DNA from: Bursaphelenchus xylophilus
Taxonomy: Eukaryota > Nematoda > Chromadorea > Rhabditida > Aphelenchoididae
Direction: 5' to 3'
Assembly (NCBI GenBank): GCA_904066235.2
Contig: CAJFCV020000006.1
Span: forward strand, 4,650,001-4,714,000
DNA: 64,000 nucleotides
The position numbers and the translations under genes were made by a program. This document shows, in pieces, positions 33,935 to 44,989 of this stretch; position 1 is the stretch's first letter, and each line of letters starts with the position of its first letter. The notes below the pieces were generated by a model that was not told the origin of the DNA, did no database searches, and worked only from the letters and a program-made list of their open reading frames with translations.

Positions 33935-35638
33935 ATGGAACTCCTCTTCTTCGAACGAGATCGCTTTAATTTACTGTACAACTGCACATTCTACGATCCG
34001 GACACCGTTCCGGCAGAAGATCGTGGAATGCCGATGGTCGGAGCTCTGTGCCTGCCTTGCGGTTTACTCTCAATTACCCTGTACATCTTTTGCATATACG
34101 CAATATATGAAAAGGGGCTCCTGAAACATTCAACTTACCGATTGATGTTACTCATGGCGTTTTATCATCTGTACGGAATTGTTTTGGGCGGCTTTTTCAT
34201 GACCTACCTGCTTTGTTATGGCCCGGTCTTCTGCGACAATCCCACGTTTATTTATTTTGCTGGCACGTTTGGTACATGTAAGTGCTTGGAAACCTCTTAA
34301 AGTTATGACCCTTTAATGTTGAGTAATTTGAATGCCTAAGAGTCGACATTATTAGTGTTCATGCTCTTATTTATTTGTCCCATTTGACCGGTGTTTTGAA
34401 CGAGAATTGATCGGCAAAATGACTCAGTTGAGAGAGTTTCAGAATTTAAGATTACTGTAAGACATGATTAGTATTGTGCGGTATGATTAGCTAGAGGATT
34501 TAACAGTTGGTCTGATTGCCAAGAAATCCTCGTTTACAAGAGCGAGTAGCTATGCAATCTATTTTATGTGGCAACAAAACAAACGATTTCGCATTGAAAA
34601 TTTCATCGCCGCCGAGAAAATTTTCACTTCAGCGGCGCGATCGGCGCAACGACATTGCGCTCCACGTCATCCAAAATAGAAGAAAAATTTTCCCGCCCCT
34701 TTTTGGTGATTCGTTCAAAACGAAATGCCACAATCCGATAAAAAGCATTTTCTTATCTTTCTTCTTTCTTTTCGAAAAAAAGCAATTATTTCGGGCGAGA
34801 AAAAGTGCCAATGAAAACGATAAGAAGTTTCGAAACGGTTCAGGAAATGCGCTGGATTGACGTATCGACACACGGATATAACTTTCAGCCGGCTGGATGG
34901 GTTCCACAGTCGCAGGGACAATCCTCAGTTTCAACCGCTGCTGTGAAATGTACAGTAGTCATCTGGCACGCTCATTGTTCAGCGGGAAGAAAGTCTATCT
35001 CTGGATGATCGCACCGTGCTCTCTGTTCCTATATTGTGTTATGTTCGAAAAGCCTCTTTTGTTCAACGGGATTGGCAACTCTTGGTTCTTCAATCCCCAT
35101 TACGGGTACTTCGATGACGAGGGAAAGGTGTATGTAAATTATATCCACACACTGAACAACACACTGACTGTTTTCACTCAAATTACGCTGAGCTCCACCT
35201 TTGTCCTACTGTACTTTTTGAGAGTGAAACGGCATGAGTCGACAATGTCCAGGAATGATAAATTGGTATGTTTCAACGTCGTTTCAGCTGAATATAGCAT
35301 CTTGCAGATGTGCCTCCAAGTTTTTATAATCGGTCTGTTTGAGTTGGTTGCCAGTTTATCCTTTCTGATTGAGAATTGGTTTTCAACTGGCCTTGCAATA
35401 AGTTTAATTGCCGGCGGAAGCTACTTGGGAGCGAACGGTAAACTGTTTTGAAAACGAACTACATCTTTAGCTTACGTTAATTGACACAAAATTTTTAGCT
35501 TGTGCCCCATACGTGTATCTAATTTTCAATCGTTCAATTCGCAATGTCCTCATCAAGCGATTGATTCTACTTCATAACTCCAGAGTATATACTACAAATG
35601 AACGGTATTTTTTGAACTCACAAAGTGCCTCAAAATAG
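33935..35638 (+). CDS. Serpentine chemoreceptor, SRT class (7TM GPCR)
   Basis: Exons: 33935-34277, 34889-35265, 35308-35437, 35499-35638 (329 aa). The N-terminus has FNLLYNCTFYDPDTVP, as in SRT proteins. It is followed by seven hydrophobic segments: GALCLPCGLLSITLYI, LMLLMAFYHLYGIVLG, the STVAGTILSFNRCCEM segment, IAPCSLFLYCVMF, FTQITLSSTFVLLYFL, LQVFIIGLFELVAS, then GANACAPYVYLIFNRSIR. Length is typical for the class. These receptors sense chemicals in ciliated neurons; the ligand is unknown. Intron 1 (611 nt) carries a repeated element close to its 3' splice site. Intron 2 is 42 nt and a multiple of three; reading through it adds 14 residues, but splicing gives the better family match (SRNDKL/MCLQVF). 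Confidence 0.85.
34657..34863 (+). mobile_element. GCGC..ACGTCAA element, copy A, in srt intron 1
   Basis: 207 bp, from GCGCTCCACGTCA to GCGCTGGATTGACGT. It is the reverse complement of most of 61072-61322: shared stretches include CCGCCCCTTTTTGGTGATTC, CGATAAAAAGCATTTTCTTA and CGAAACGGTTCAGG. The ends form a short inverted repeat. It ends 25 bases before the acceptor at 34888. No ORF of its own. Confidence 0.8.
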
Positions 35639-36338
35639 CATGGAAAGGGACCCCCAAAACTCTTGGACTCTCGAGATTACAAACCCTGTGGACCCAAATA
35701 ATTTCAGCTGATTTCTTTCAAAGAATTCTTTATTGAACGGTGAAGATAGCACTTAAAATGACACCATTATAAAGTTATGTTCATATGGACTCGTATTCGG
35801 ATTTCTTGGACGGATCTTCTCGCAAGATTATCAGTAAGATAATTAAGGGTTAGTAATACTATTTAAGGACAAATTAAAAGTTAAAAAATGATTGACAATT
35901 TCAGAAATTAACATAAAGATCGAGAGAGACGGGAAGCGGAATTCGAATTGATTACAATAACCCAGTGAAATTAAAATTCAGTAAACTCGTGAAAAAAGTG
36001 AGAGAACAAAGGGGTTTTACTAATGGTCAGGGAATTTCTCATTTCTGATATTAAACTAGGTATCAAGGTGGAAAATAGGTCAATATTTGGGATGTTCAGG
36101 ACTTGATGAGTGTCTAAAGGGCATGCGTATATAATTAAAGGCATATTTAGGCTAAAATCTCAAAATTTTAGTTCCAAAAATCATGTTTTTTTACATTGCA
36201 CTACACTGGAAAAGATTTTTTCTAAACCTTCCCCGATTTATCCCCATAAAAAGCCTCGTCAACCTTTTCCAGCCCCAATAACTCTTCTTCAAGTCCATTC
36301 CAATCATCAAATAATCCCAACTCCCACCTTAATTCTCC
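35639..36338. other. Intergenic region between srt and ptrn-1
   Basis: The two genes converge here. The stretch is AT-rich, has no recognised gene and should contain both 3' UTRs. Confidence 0.5.
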
Positions 36339-39300
36339 TTAGACAGCTCTGCTATGCGGGATTTTCGCCTTTTGCCAATACTGATCTTGAATTGTGAAGC
36401 CATCAATGGTAGCAGAAAGAGACTTTGTCGGGATGTGATTGAAGTGCTTTGCGCCTGAATCATACTTGAACATCATGTGCATCATCTCTTCTTTGCATAT
36501 CTTTGGACCCATTCCTTCAATCCGATGTACAGTATCGTCCTGTTGATTCCAGGTGTAGAGTCCGCGATATTGGCATTTATGATCGCGAAAAAGGACCAAG
36601 AAGTGTTTTGAGTCGCTTTGAGCTAAGGCAGCTTGGACCTGAGAAGAGAAGATGAGAAAATTTATGTCATACTTGATCAGACATGGCAACCGGGCCGGGC
36701 TTTGGAAATTTCGAAAACGGGCCGGGCCTACATTTCATCCGGCCGGGCTCGACGGTTTTTTTTCGGGCCACGGCTTCGGGCCCAAGGTCCGAAAAAAAAG
36801 CCCGAGGCCCGGTTCCGACTTTTTGGTCCCGACAAAATTTTAGATGCCAATTTTTTGCCTGGCATTTTGTTTTTCAGCGTAAACAAGATTTTGTTTTCGA
36901 CGGAAAAGGAATTACATTTCATCGGGCCGGGCTTGGGACCCGGGGGGCAAAAAGCCCGGCCCGATTGCCATGTCTGTACTTGATCAGCTGGATTAGAGTA
37001 TGCAACCCCCCCCCCCCAAAATTTTCTCAAAATGTAAAAACTATAAGTCTTATTTGACCCCCAAAACTCACTTTGTTCCTTTGATCATTGGAAACTGCGC
37101 CAGGGAAAACAGAGTATTGGAGAGCGTTCATGATTAAAGACCGGTTGGACTTGGGCTGTGCCTTTGCGTACAATTTGAGAGCTGCAAAAAGATTTTACAT
37201 TAATATTCAAAAAAACATTACAAACAATTATATTAGCCTTCTAAAGCAATATAATTAACAATTTGCCGTCTTTAATCTGTACGATATCTTAACTCAGTAT
37301 TCATAGAACGTCTTTTACCCCAATTTATCTACTGGAAACTTTATGACCTTCAAAAAAACCGGAAACCCCAAAAAATCGATTGAAAAACTAAAAATGCTCT
37401 AAATATTGCCAAAAAGTCTTCTCCTTCCGTACTTGATCTCCAAAATTTTTACCCATTTTCTTAAACACCCAAAAAACTTACTTGGATCTGCAAGAGCGGG
37501 CACCGTAATTTTGGGAAGCGAATTCTCATCAGTTACACTGCTCTGGGCGCGACCTTGTCGTTGCATTGTGCGCATTTGAAGGGTGCTCATCTGAAAGTTG
37601 GTCCAGTTGTTGATGATCATCATGGGTCCTAGTTTGCGTGTAATCACCACTTTTTTAACACAAAATTGGGTTGAAATTTTAAGTTTAGGAAGAAAATCAA
37701 TGCAATTCTCTTCAAACAACTATATTAGGCAGTAATGCGGTCCAAGGAGTCCTCCGAATATTTAGCTGCCAATAATAGCAGCTAAAATACGGCCAAGTTC
37801 CAAAAATTTCAATATTATAGTAGAAAAAATCGAAATAATATCCAATTCTGCAATCAAAAAGCTTCGAGAACAGTCTCAAAGCTCGGAATCTAGTATCCAA
37901 GTGCCTCCGGGCTACAAAATAAGGCTGGCCGGCAGGTTGCTGGGTGCTTTATCAACACTCGCATGGCAATTTTGCTTCTTTTCTTCGTGCTTTTTTCGTA
38001 CTAAAGCCGGAAATCACACGGAGAGTCCCATTCGGAACTCCCTGGCACAAAAAAGAAAGAATAAAATGTTAATCGCCGAAAAATCCCCAAAGAGCCCCGT
38101 TTTGGGGTCTTTTCGTGAGGTGTAAGGTCTTTTTTTGGGGTTCGTAATCTCAATATCACGCTAATTGGCCATTGGCAATAAAGACAAAATACCAAAAAGC
38201 AATCTGAAAACCTATTTTTACTTCAGAAAGGCTCGCAAAAAGACATCAGCCAAAAATACTCAAAAGTGTTAGAAAAGTATCAAAAGGTATCCAAATTTTT
38301 TCAAAACTCAAAAGTAACTTTCTTAACGAGGTATACGTTCTAAATACTATCTAAATCCATTCCATCCCACCCAATAATTCCAACCTTTTTTTCAATTTTT
38401 ATATTATCCATGGCAAAACCGCCCAAAAACTGGCCAAAGTTTTATGATAAAGCACCCAACTTCCAATCGCAAATTCGTTTTTTCGTTCTAAATTCTTCGA
38501 ATTTCATATTTTTTGGGGGCATAAATGTGTTTTCCGGAATGCTTTCCAATCGAATATTGGGTAAACAATTACGGAAAAATAAGTGGCACATGGAGAATAT
38601 TACATGAAAACGTTCTCTAATCGAGCGTTCAAACATAAAATTTTTAAAAAAATGCCCAATGATATAGTTTTTCGATAAAAAAATACAAAAAATATAAAAA
38701 AATTTTGCCTAGTGTAATATAAATTGATATAGATTTGATCCAAAGATCAAGTTCAAAATGTTTCCAAGCTGCCGAATTACATCCTAAGCCCTCGAAATCA
38801 CTCAATTTTCCCCGATATCCATCCACTTTTCTCAACTACTATATAATTTTACTTACATTGCTTTGACTTTTTGGTCTCCCAAAAGGCGGTTGCGAATGTC
38901 CTCGACTGATTGTGCCCACGGAGCCGGTAGAACTTCTTGCCGAGACACTTCCACTCAATTCTTGAATCTCTTGTTCTGCTTTCTTCCTCTTATATTCTTC
39001 CAAAACTTGCTGTCTTTTTATCTCCCGATCCAACTTTCTTTGCTCGGCCAGGTCTTTTCGTCGTTGTTCTTCTCGAATCTTCACATCAATCTCACTTTTC
39101 TTGTCTTCCGTGGCCACTTTGCTCTGCTCTTTCCGTCGCATTTGATTCATCAATAAGGCCTGGCGACGGGCTTCCATTTCGGCGGTCTGAAATTGGGAAA
39201 TGATTAGAGACTATGCCGATTGAAGAGAGACAGACAGAGAAAAAACGCTTTTTGCGCCTTAACCTTGATAAAATTCAAATCCAAAAGTCTGACAAAGGAT

Positions 39301-42300
39301 CTTACCCATTCTGATCCTCCATTGGCTCCCACGTCCGCAATCACCAATCCACTGTTGGCCCTTTTCACCTCAGTTCTTGGGGTCACATCAGACTTGTTAT
39401 TATTGTTATGAGGAATGACTGGTTTCTCCGGCGATGGGTCGCGTTGCTGGCTGATCTCTTCCGAACTTCGGTGGGGATCCCGGGGTGGGGTTGGGTTCTT
39501 TTCCGCTGGGGCCGGGGGCTGAGGAATCGATTCGGCTGAAAATACAATTCCAGACATCCTTTTAGGTAAAATTTATAGAGATTTATTTTTAATATGTAAT
39601 TTTCTTATTCGACAAATACAAAATAACCTTCAAAAATCCACTAAAACATCAATTTCTTACTCTTGATCCCAATTACAACATCCGACATCCCCTTCATACC
39701 CCAAATCTACCCAAAAATCAAAAAAATCCCTCACCATTATCTCCCTGATTTCCATTTTCATTCTTCCGCTCCTCTTCCTGACTAACATTAGCCCACTGTC
39801 TTCTCGGAGTTCTCTCTTCCCGATAGGTCATTCCCCAATTGGTCAGGTTTCGATTTAGCTCCAATGGAGGGTCCAATCTGCTCGACGATGCGAATGGTTG
39901 ATGCAGTCGGAACGTGTTGGGATTTGGAATCTGCGGAGATGCGTAATGCTCTTCCTGCGGCGAAATAATGGCTCCATTTTGTTCGTACATCGAGTAACTC
40001 ATAGATGGGTGCGGACTTTGATTATAATATGCCTGCTGTTGTTGGTAGGGTGACTGATACTGACTGGCCATATGAAGAGCTCCTTGGCTGTTAGATTGAT
40101 GGAGTTGAAAGCCGGGTTGAGGATACTGCGGCGGTGGCTGATAATACGGGGAATTTGGCATGTTATTCATATGGGGCGCGATATTATTGGGCATAGCATA
40201 ATGCTGGCTCGGGTCCATGTGGTAGCCGCCGTATGGAGAAGGGGCAAATTGTTGCTGCATTCCAAAACTCGAATTTCTGTTAGCCTCGGGGCTTTGATAA
40301 TAGGGTGGGAGGTTTTGATTTATATTACCCATGCTCGGCTGACCGAAACTTTGATTTAATCCCATTTGAGGCATTCCATTCGGTCCAACTGGTTGTCCCA
40401 TGGGGCCTGGCATGCCTGGTTGTCCCACGGCTTGGGGCATTGGATGATGAGGTGATTTGTGAGGTAGGGTTCCATATAATTGTTGCTGATAGGCATCATT
40501 ATACAATGATGGCTGGGAAGTGGCGTGGGACATCCCAACGTTCGTCAAATTGGACATGGACTGCTGTTGCATGACTTTGAGGTTCTTTAACTCCTCTCTG
40601 ATGTCCTCTAGCTGGGCAGTGAGTTCCATTTCTCGAGCTGTTGAGGCCCCTTCGTATCTTGGCGGATCTTCATTAATTGGAGTTTGTTCATGGCCGGACT
40701 TGGACATCAGTTTGAAGAACGCGTTCTTACCCATTTTGATGCGCTCTTCTTCTTTCATGGCACTAAAGTCAAAACGTCAACAAAAATTTTTACTTTTCAT
40801 CAAAAATCACCTTATTCATGTCTAAAATAAGATCAAAAAAGCCCTTCAAGATCTTTCTTACCTGTTCATGGCCAATTTCTTCTCGTGCTCCCTTCGTTTT
40901 TCCTCAAAGGCCAGGCGCATTTCGGCCATGGCTTTGAAATTAGGCGGGGTGTTGGTCGGCTCTTCAAGTTGAGGTGCATCGGCCTAAAATAATATCAGAA
41001 ATCTCCAAACACTACTTAAACCTTACATTCAAATTTCCAAAATTAGTCGTGGGGATTCCCGGCGGTAAATGATTCGGTTTTTGTTGGTTCAATCGGAAGG
41101 AATCGCCAGATCTTGTGGTCATTAAGGAGTCGGCCGAAGCGACAGACATGGCTGCAAAAAAAACATCGATAAATATTAAAAATCACCCAAACTTGACATC
41201 AGAAACCATAAAAGTCTCCTCTAAACTAACTTAGGCACCTAGCAAAATATGTTTACAACCTTAAACTTGAGATCAGCACCCAAATTTTCGTGAATTCCAT
41301 AAAAGTCATCAATTCCTCTTGTTCAAAAACCCGGAAAACATGGAAAAGTAATATCCTTGTGTAAATCAAGGATACTACTGGTCATGTTGCACTTTTTCAT
41401 AGCTTCCTTTATAACGTGGTACACAATTTATAATCATTTTACAAACAAAAAATGGACTCTTGAGGCGTTTTTCATAAAAAGAGCCGAAAAAAATAAAAAT
41501 AAATTTTGCCAAGCCACCATTCTCATAATTTCAATATTAGAAGTACCCTCAATCATCCTAAAACCAAAAAAAAAAATAATTAAAATCACTCACTTCTATC
41601 CCTCTGGCTACTTCCATATGAGTTTCGATTGGCTTTGGGTGGATGAATTGGCCGGGTTGCCAAGTTGTGAGCCCTCAATTCCGGGATCCCTTGGATGGGG
41701 ACGAAGCGTCGTTGGACTGGAGACGTGAGCACCGGGCTGATGGGTTGGGGGTCGGATTCGAAGAAGGCGAAAAGGTCGGTCAAGAAGGCGTTTACATTGG
41801 GCTGAAGGCTTTCGTGGAGGTATAAAATGTCCTCGATCTCAAAGTGGAACGGGTTGTAAGGCAGGCAGGTTGAGCAAAACTCCCTGAAGTTCAAAAAGGT
41901 GATATTGCTTCAGAAAATTTTATATTTAAATTTTCAAAAATAATTAATAAAAAACCCCCCTTTCCCAATTTTCCGACCATTCTTATTATTTTTTCAACTT
42001 ACTTCAAAATACCAAGGTTATAACGACAGTCGTTGATGGATATCGGATCATTGAAGTAGATATCTGCAAAGATTTTACAATAATACAAAACTTCCCCAAA
42101 AAATTAGAAATCTTTTTATAAAACAGTATCCCTTCCTCTCTAAACTGAACATTCTCTCGCTTTAAGCCTTCTCCACTCTCCGACTACCTGATCCATGATC
42201 AGTTCCCTTCTCAATCCACTCAAAACCCCATTTCTTTATCTTAATTTTGCCCCAGGACCCTAAAACGAACGTGCAAAATGTTTAATGGTCATATTTCCTC

Positions 42301-44975
42301 CGGGTTTTTCATTACTGACCCAAACCGCACTTAAGTGGGAGGCTGAGAGTGGAAGAAAAGAGGGAAGACTAATATTATTTGAGGATGAACTCGTGTGAAG
42401 TCTCCACTGGATCGGTTACCAAAAAGGGGGAGAAATATGGGAGCATTTATGAGCTAAAAACAGCTCTCCAATTAATGAATATAAAACAGTTTGCCCAATA
42501 TGTCGTCATTACTCTAAAATACGACCTGGATTGACGAATCAATCGATATTTCCGTATTTTACCATCAAAAACAAGACTAAAAATTACAATTCTCACTGAA
42601 ATCTTAACAAAGTAAGTAAGCCCTATAAAAAGTGCTAAAAAATCCTAAAATACGATTCAATTTCATTATCAAAGTGCTTTGTAAATACTGCATCTTGTAA
42701 TAATTGTATAATCATTGTATTTCAACTATAAATTTCAAATTTCAATTCAAATCCGCGCAACTATGCAATCCGTAAGTTCGATTTTTTTCTGCTCTAAAAT
42801 TGCGCAAAATTCAAAAAAAAATCTGCGAAAACAACCCAGGGTAATTTTAAGAGCAGAAATTTCTGAAATTCTGTTCTAAATTTGTCTGTGAGCCCTACAT
42901 AACTGATTTTTACAAATTTTTCTCATTGTTTCGAATTGTTTCAACAATGTCTAGTGCTTCCTTCACTGTCCAATCCGTGGTCGACTTCCTCTTTGAGGAC
43001 AGCCTCCCCAAATCCCCTCTGCCCCCATCCGATGACTCTTTTTCGTCATCTTCCAATCAAGGTAAGTTCCAATCCCTTTTTTCAGATCCAATCTGGGCCA
43101 GTGAGGATGAGGAGAGCCCTTGTGTCCCCAGGCCAACTCCTACTCCAATCCCTGACTCGACTCTCTGTGATCGGCCGTTTGGGGAGATCCAAGACGAGAT
43201 CAAGGTGATTCAGAGGATCGAGGTGCAGGAAGTTGTGAGAAATGGCCTCACAATCTATCTTCAGGTGCCCAGATTTCATACGGTAAGAATTTTAAACGGT
43301 TGTTATTATTTTTAATTAATTTTTTATACCTTTTATCATCCTTTTTCGGTTAATATTCTTATTTTTCGGTTTTCATTTTATCAAAACATTTTTCATGATA
43401 CTTTTTGACAATTACATTTTGCATCCAATCTTACTTTTTTTTGGCAAGTAATTTTTACCCCACTATTATAACTAATTTTCCCAAAAAACAAAAAAAAAAT
43501 CAAAAAAAAGTAATAAAAATAAAAAAAAAAACAAAAAAAAATCCCTTCTGATCTGGCAGCCTTGTCGTGGTGGAAGGGCTTAAGTTCCATTTTTGGAGCG
43601 AACCAAACTGCCAGGAATTTTTTACTAGTAATCAAGAACTACCGGTAATCTGTTATAAAATTTTTGGACAAAAAACGATATAATTTGTCAATTACACCAT
43701 ATGAAACCTTATTTCTCTCTTTTATCCCCAAAAATTCCCATCTTCCCCGTTATCTTACCTTTCAAATTAACTTCATGTGGTCTATAGAAAGCAGCGAGGG
43801 AACAGACACAAGTTCCATCACACAGATCTTCATAAAGATCCTCCATCTCGGGAATCGTGGGTTCTGCGCCTTCTTCTGATCCTCTCAGAGCAATCCCTTG
43901 TCTTTCCACATCGTCTCGGACCAAGAGGCAGATCTTATTTATCCAAAAAAGGAGGGCGTCTACACAATCCAGGGGCTCTTCGCGCTTGTCGACTGACGTA
44001 TAGGTCCTGAAATAACTTTATATGTTAGACTCCGCTAATAATTATCATAACAACGAGAGATTTTTGTTTTCCATTCTGTTTTTTCGAAAAAATATAACAA
44101 TTCCCAGTTTTTTGAGAATGACGTTCAATTTAAGACACTTACGAGACAGCCTGGACAACCCTTTCAATGGATATAATCGATTTCATGTGAGCTGTCATCA
44201 ATGCATCCATAAGTGTAAGATGAATAGTCTAAACATGTAACACATAAAAAATCTTGCGTTTTACTCACCAATTTGAAAGGATTTTCCGTAACCAATTGTT
44301 CCTCCACAATCATTCCACCTTCCGCATCCCGGACCTCAATATCAGCCGATGCTAAAGCTTTCAAAACGGCTCCAACTGACTTCTAAAATACGATAAAGGT
44401 TTCTAATATGTCTGAAGCAATCTTACAGTCAGTAACGAAGGATCTTGAAGAATCTTGGAGGCTGCTTGACTGTACAATGACCCGTTTACCAAAGCACCCA
44501 CCAGATTCGGGGACAAGTGGAGTAGCCGCTTAAAATTGAAAAATACAAAGCTAATCTTTTTCTAAAAACAAAACAAAGCGAGAATAAAAACAAACCTCAT
44601 CATCTCGTAGGAAAAGCCGCTGAAGTTTGTCGGGAATATCATTGTCTTCATAGATCTTGGTAATCAGCCAACGAACCGAGGCTACGAGTTTTCCCTGGAA
44701 TAAAAATAGCTTTATTAGATGCTACGAATAGTTTAAATTTCGTATTAAAAAAGTTTGCAATTTAGATACCTAAAAATATACAAGACCAAAAACAATAGCA
44801 CTTTTTGTCCTACCGTCATTATACAAAATCTTGCAAACTGCAAGATTTTGGTAATTTCCTTCCAAAATCTATTCATTTCCCACTATAGACCGCAAGCCTT
44901 AATTAACCATACCTCTTCAAAATTGTAATCCGCAACATTGATGGGCCGTTGGTCTTCTGCAGCCATTCCAACCAT
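36339..44975 (-). CDS. ptrn-1: Patronin/CAMSAP microtubule minus-end-binding protein
   Basis: Sixteen exons (minus): 44975-44913, 44694-44596, 44528-44427, 44382-44269, 44228-44143, 44006-43759, 42063-42003, 41883-41594, 41151-41027, 40983-40862, 40762-39735, 39535-39306, 39186-38857, 37590-37482, 37181-37072, 36638-36339 (1138 aa). Order: an N-terminal CAMSAP calponin-homology domain (about 120-300, with DPISINDCRYNLG and FEIEDILYLHESL); a Gln/Pro/Met-rich disordered region (about 470-770); a charged coiled coil (about 855-930, REEQRRKDLAEQRK); and the CKK domain at the C-terminus (SNRSLIMNALQY, HFLVLFRDHKCQYRGLY, GMGPKICKEEMMHMMFKY, IPTKSLSATIDGF). CKK binds and protects microtubule minus ends; in C. 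elegans the gene stabilises neuronal and epidermal microtubules. Start at 44975 follows an acceptor; an in-frame ATG at 44966 is possible. Intron 15 holds a hAT-like element. Confidence 0.93.
36678..36976. mobile_element. hAT-like non-autonomous element in ptrn-1 intron
   Basis: 299 bp starting CAGACATGGCAA and ending TTGCCATGTCTG. It is flanked by a perfect 8-bp target duplication TACTTGAT (36670-36677 and 36977-36984). 8-bp duplications with CAG-type ends are the hallmark of the hAT superfamily. The interior is a GC-rich palindromic sequence (GGGCCGGGC repeated, CGGGCCACGGCTTCGGGCCC). Long open frames across it are by-products of base composition. No transposase. Confidence 0.88.
37006..37017. 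repeat. Homopolymer run of 12 C
   Basis: Twelve consecutive C on the plus strand (G on the transcribed sense of ptrn-1), in intron 15 close to the hAT-like element. Confidence 0.9.
42947..43315 (+). CDS. Possible nested gene inside ptrn-1 intron 6, unknown product
   Basis: An open frame of 122 codons lies on the strand opposite ptrn-1, inside its 1.7 kb intron. Codon choice looks like that of true genes here: C/T-ending, with few rare runs. The product has SVVDFLFEDSLP, a Ser patch, a Pro patch with TPTPIPD, and a structured-looking end IQRIEVQEVVRNGLTIYLQV. At 43283 there is a good donor (GTAAGA), so the true end may be in another exon; otherwise the frame stops at 43313-43315 and AATAAA follows at 43512. 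A 24-base stretch, 43061-43084, looks exactly like an intron (GTAAGT to TTTTTTCAG) but is too short. No family recognised. Confidence 0.42.
   Translation: MSSASFTVQSVVDFLFEDSLPKSPLPPSDDSFSSSSNQGKFQSLFSDPIWASEDEESPCVPRPTPTPIPDSTLCDRPFGEIQDEIKVIQRIEVQEVVRNGLTIYLQVPRFHTVRILNGCYYF
44824..44850. repeat. Perfect 12-bp hairpin in ptrn-1 intron 1
   Basis: CAAAATCTTGCA, loop AAC, then TGCAAGATTTTG. Function unknown; too short for a miRNA precursor. Confidence 0.6.
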
Positions 44976-44986
44976 CAACTAGTCCT

Positions 44987-44989
44987 TCT
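44987..44989 (-). promoter_or_regulatory. ptrn-1: Likely trans-splice acceptor of ptrn-1
   Basis: On the minus strand GGTGTTTAG is followed 12 bases later by ATG at 44975. Its polypyrimidine tract is weak. Confidence 0.35.

Noticed and set aside
36633..37057. Glycine/proline-rich frames of up to 124 codons
   Set aside because: They fall within the hAT-like element and arise from its GC-rich palindromes; the element is inserted in a ptrn-1 intron.
42064..43758. Idea that the first six ptrn-1 exons are a separate gene from the rest
   Set aside because: The long intron joins phase 1 to phase 1 and the calponin-homology domain continues across the junction (HEVNLK to DIYFNDP), so one gene is the better model.
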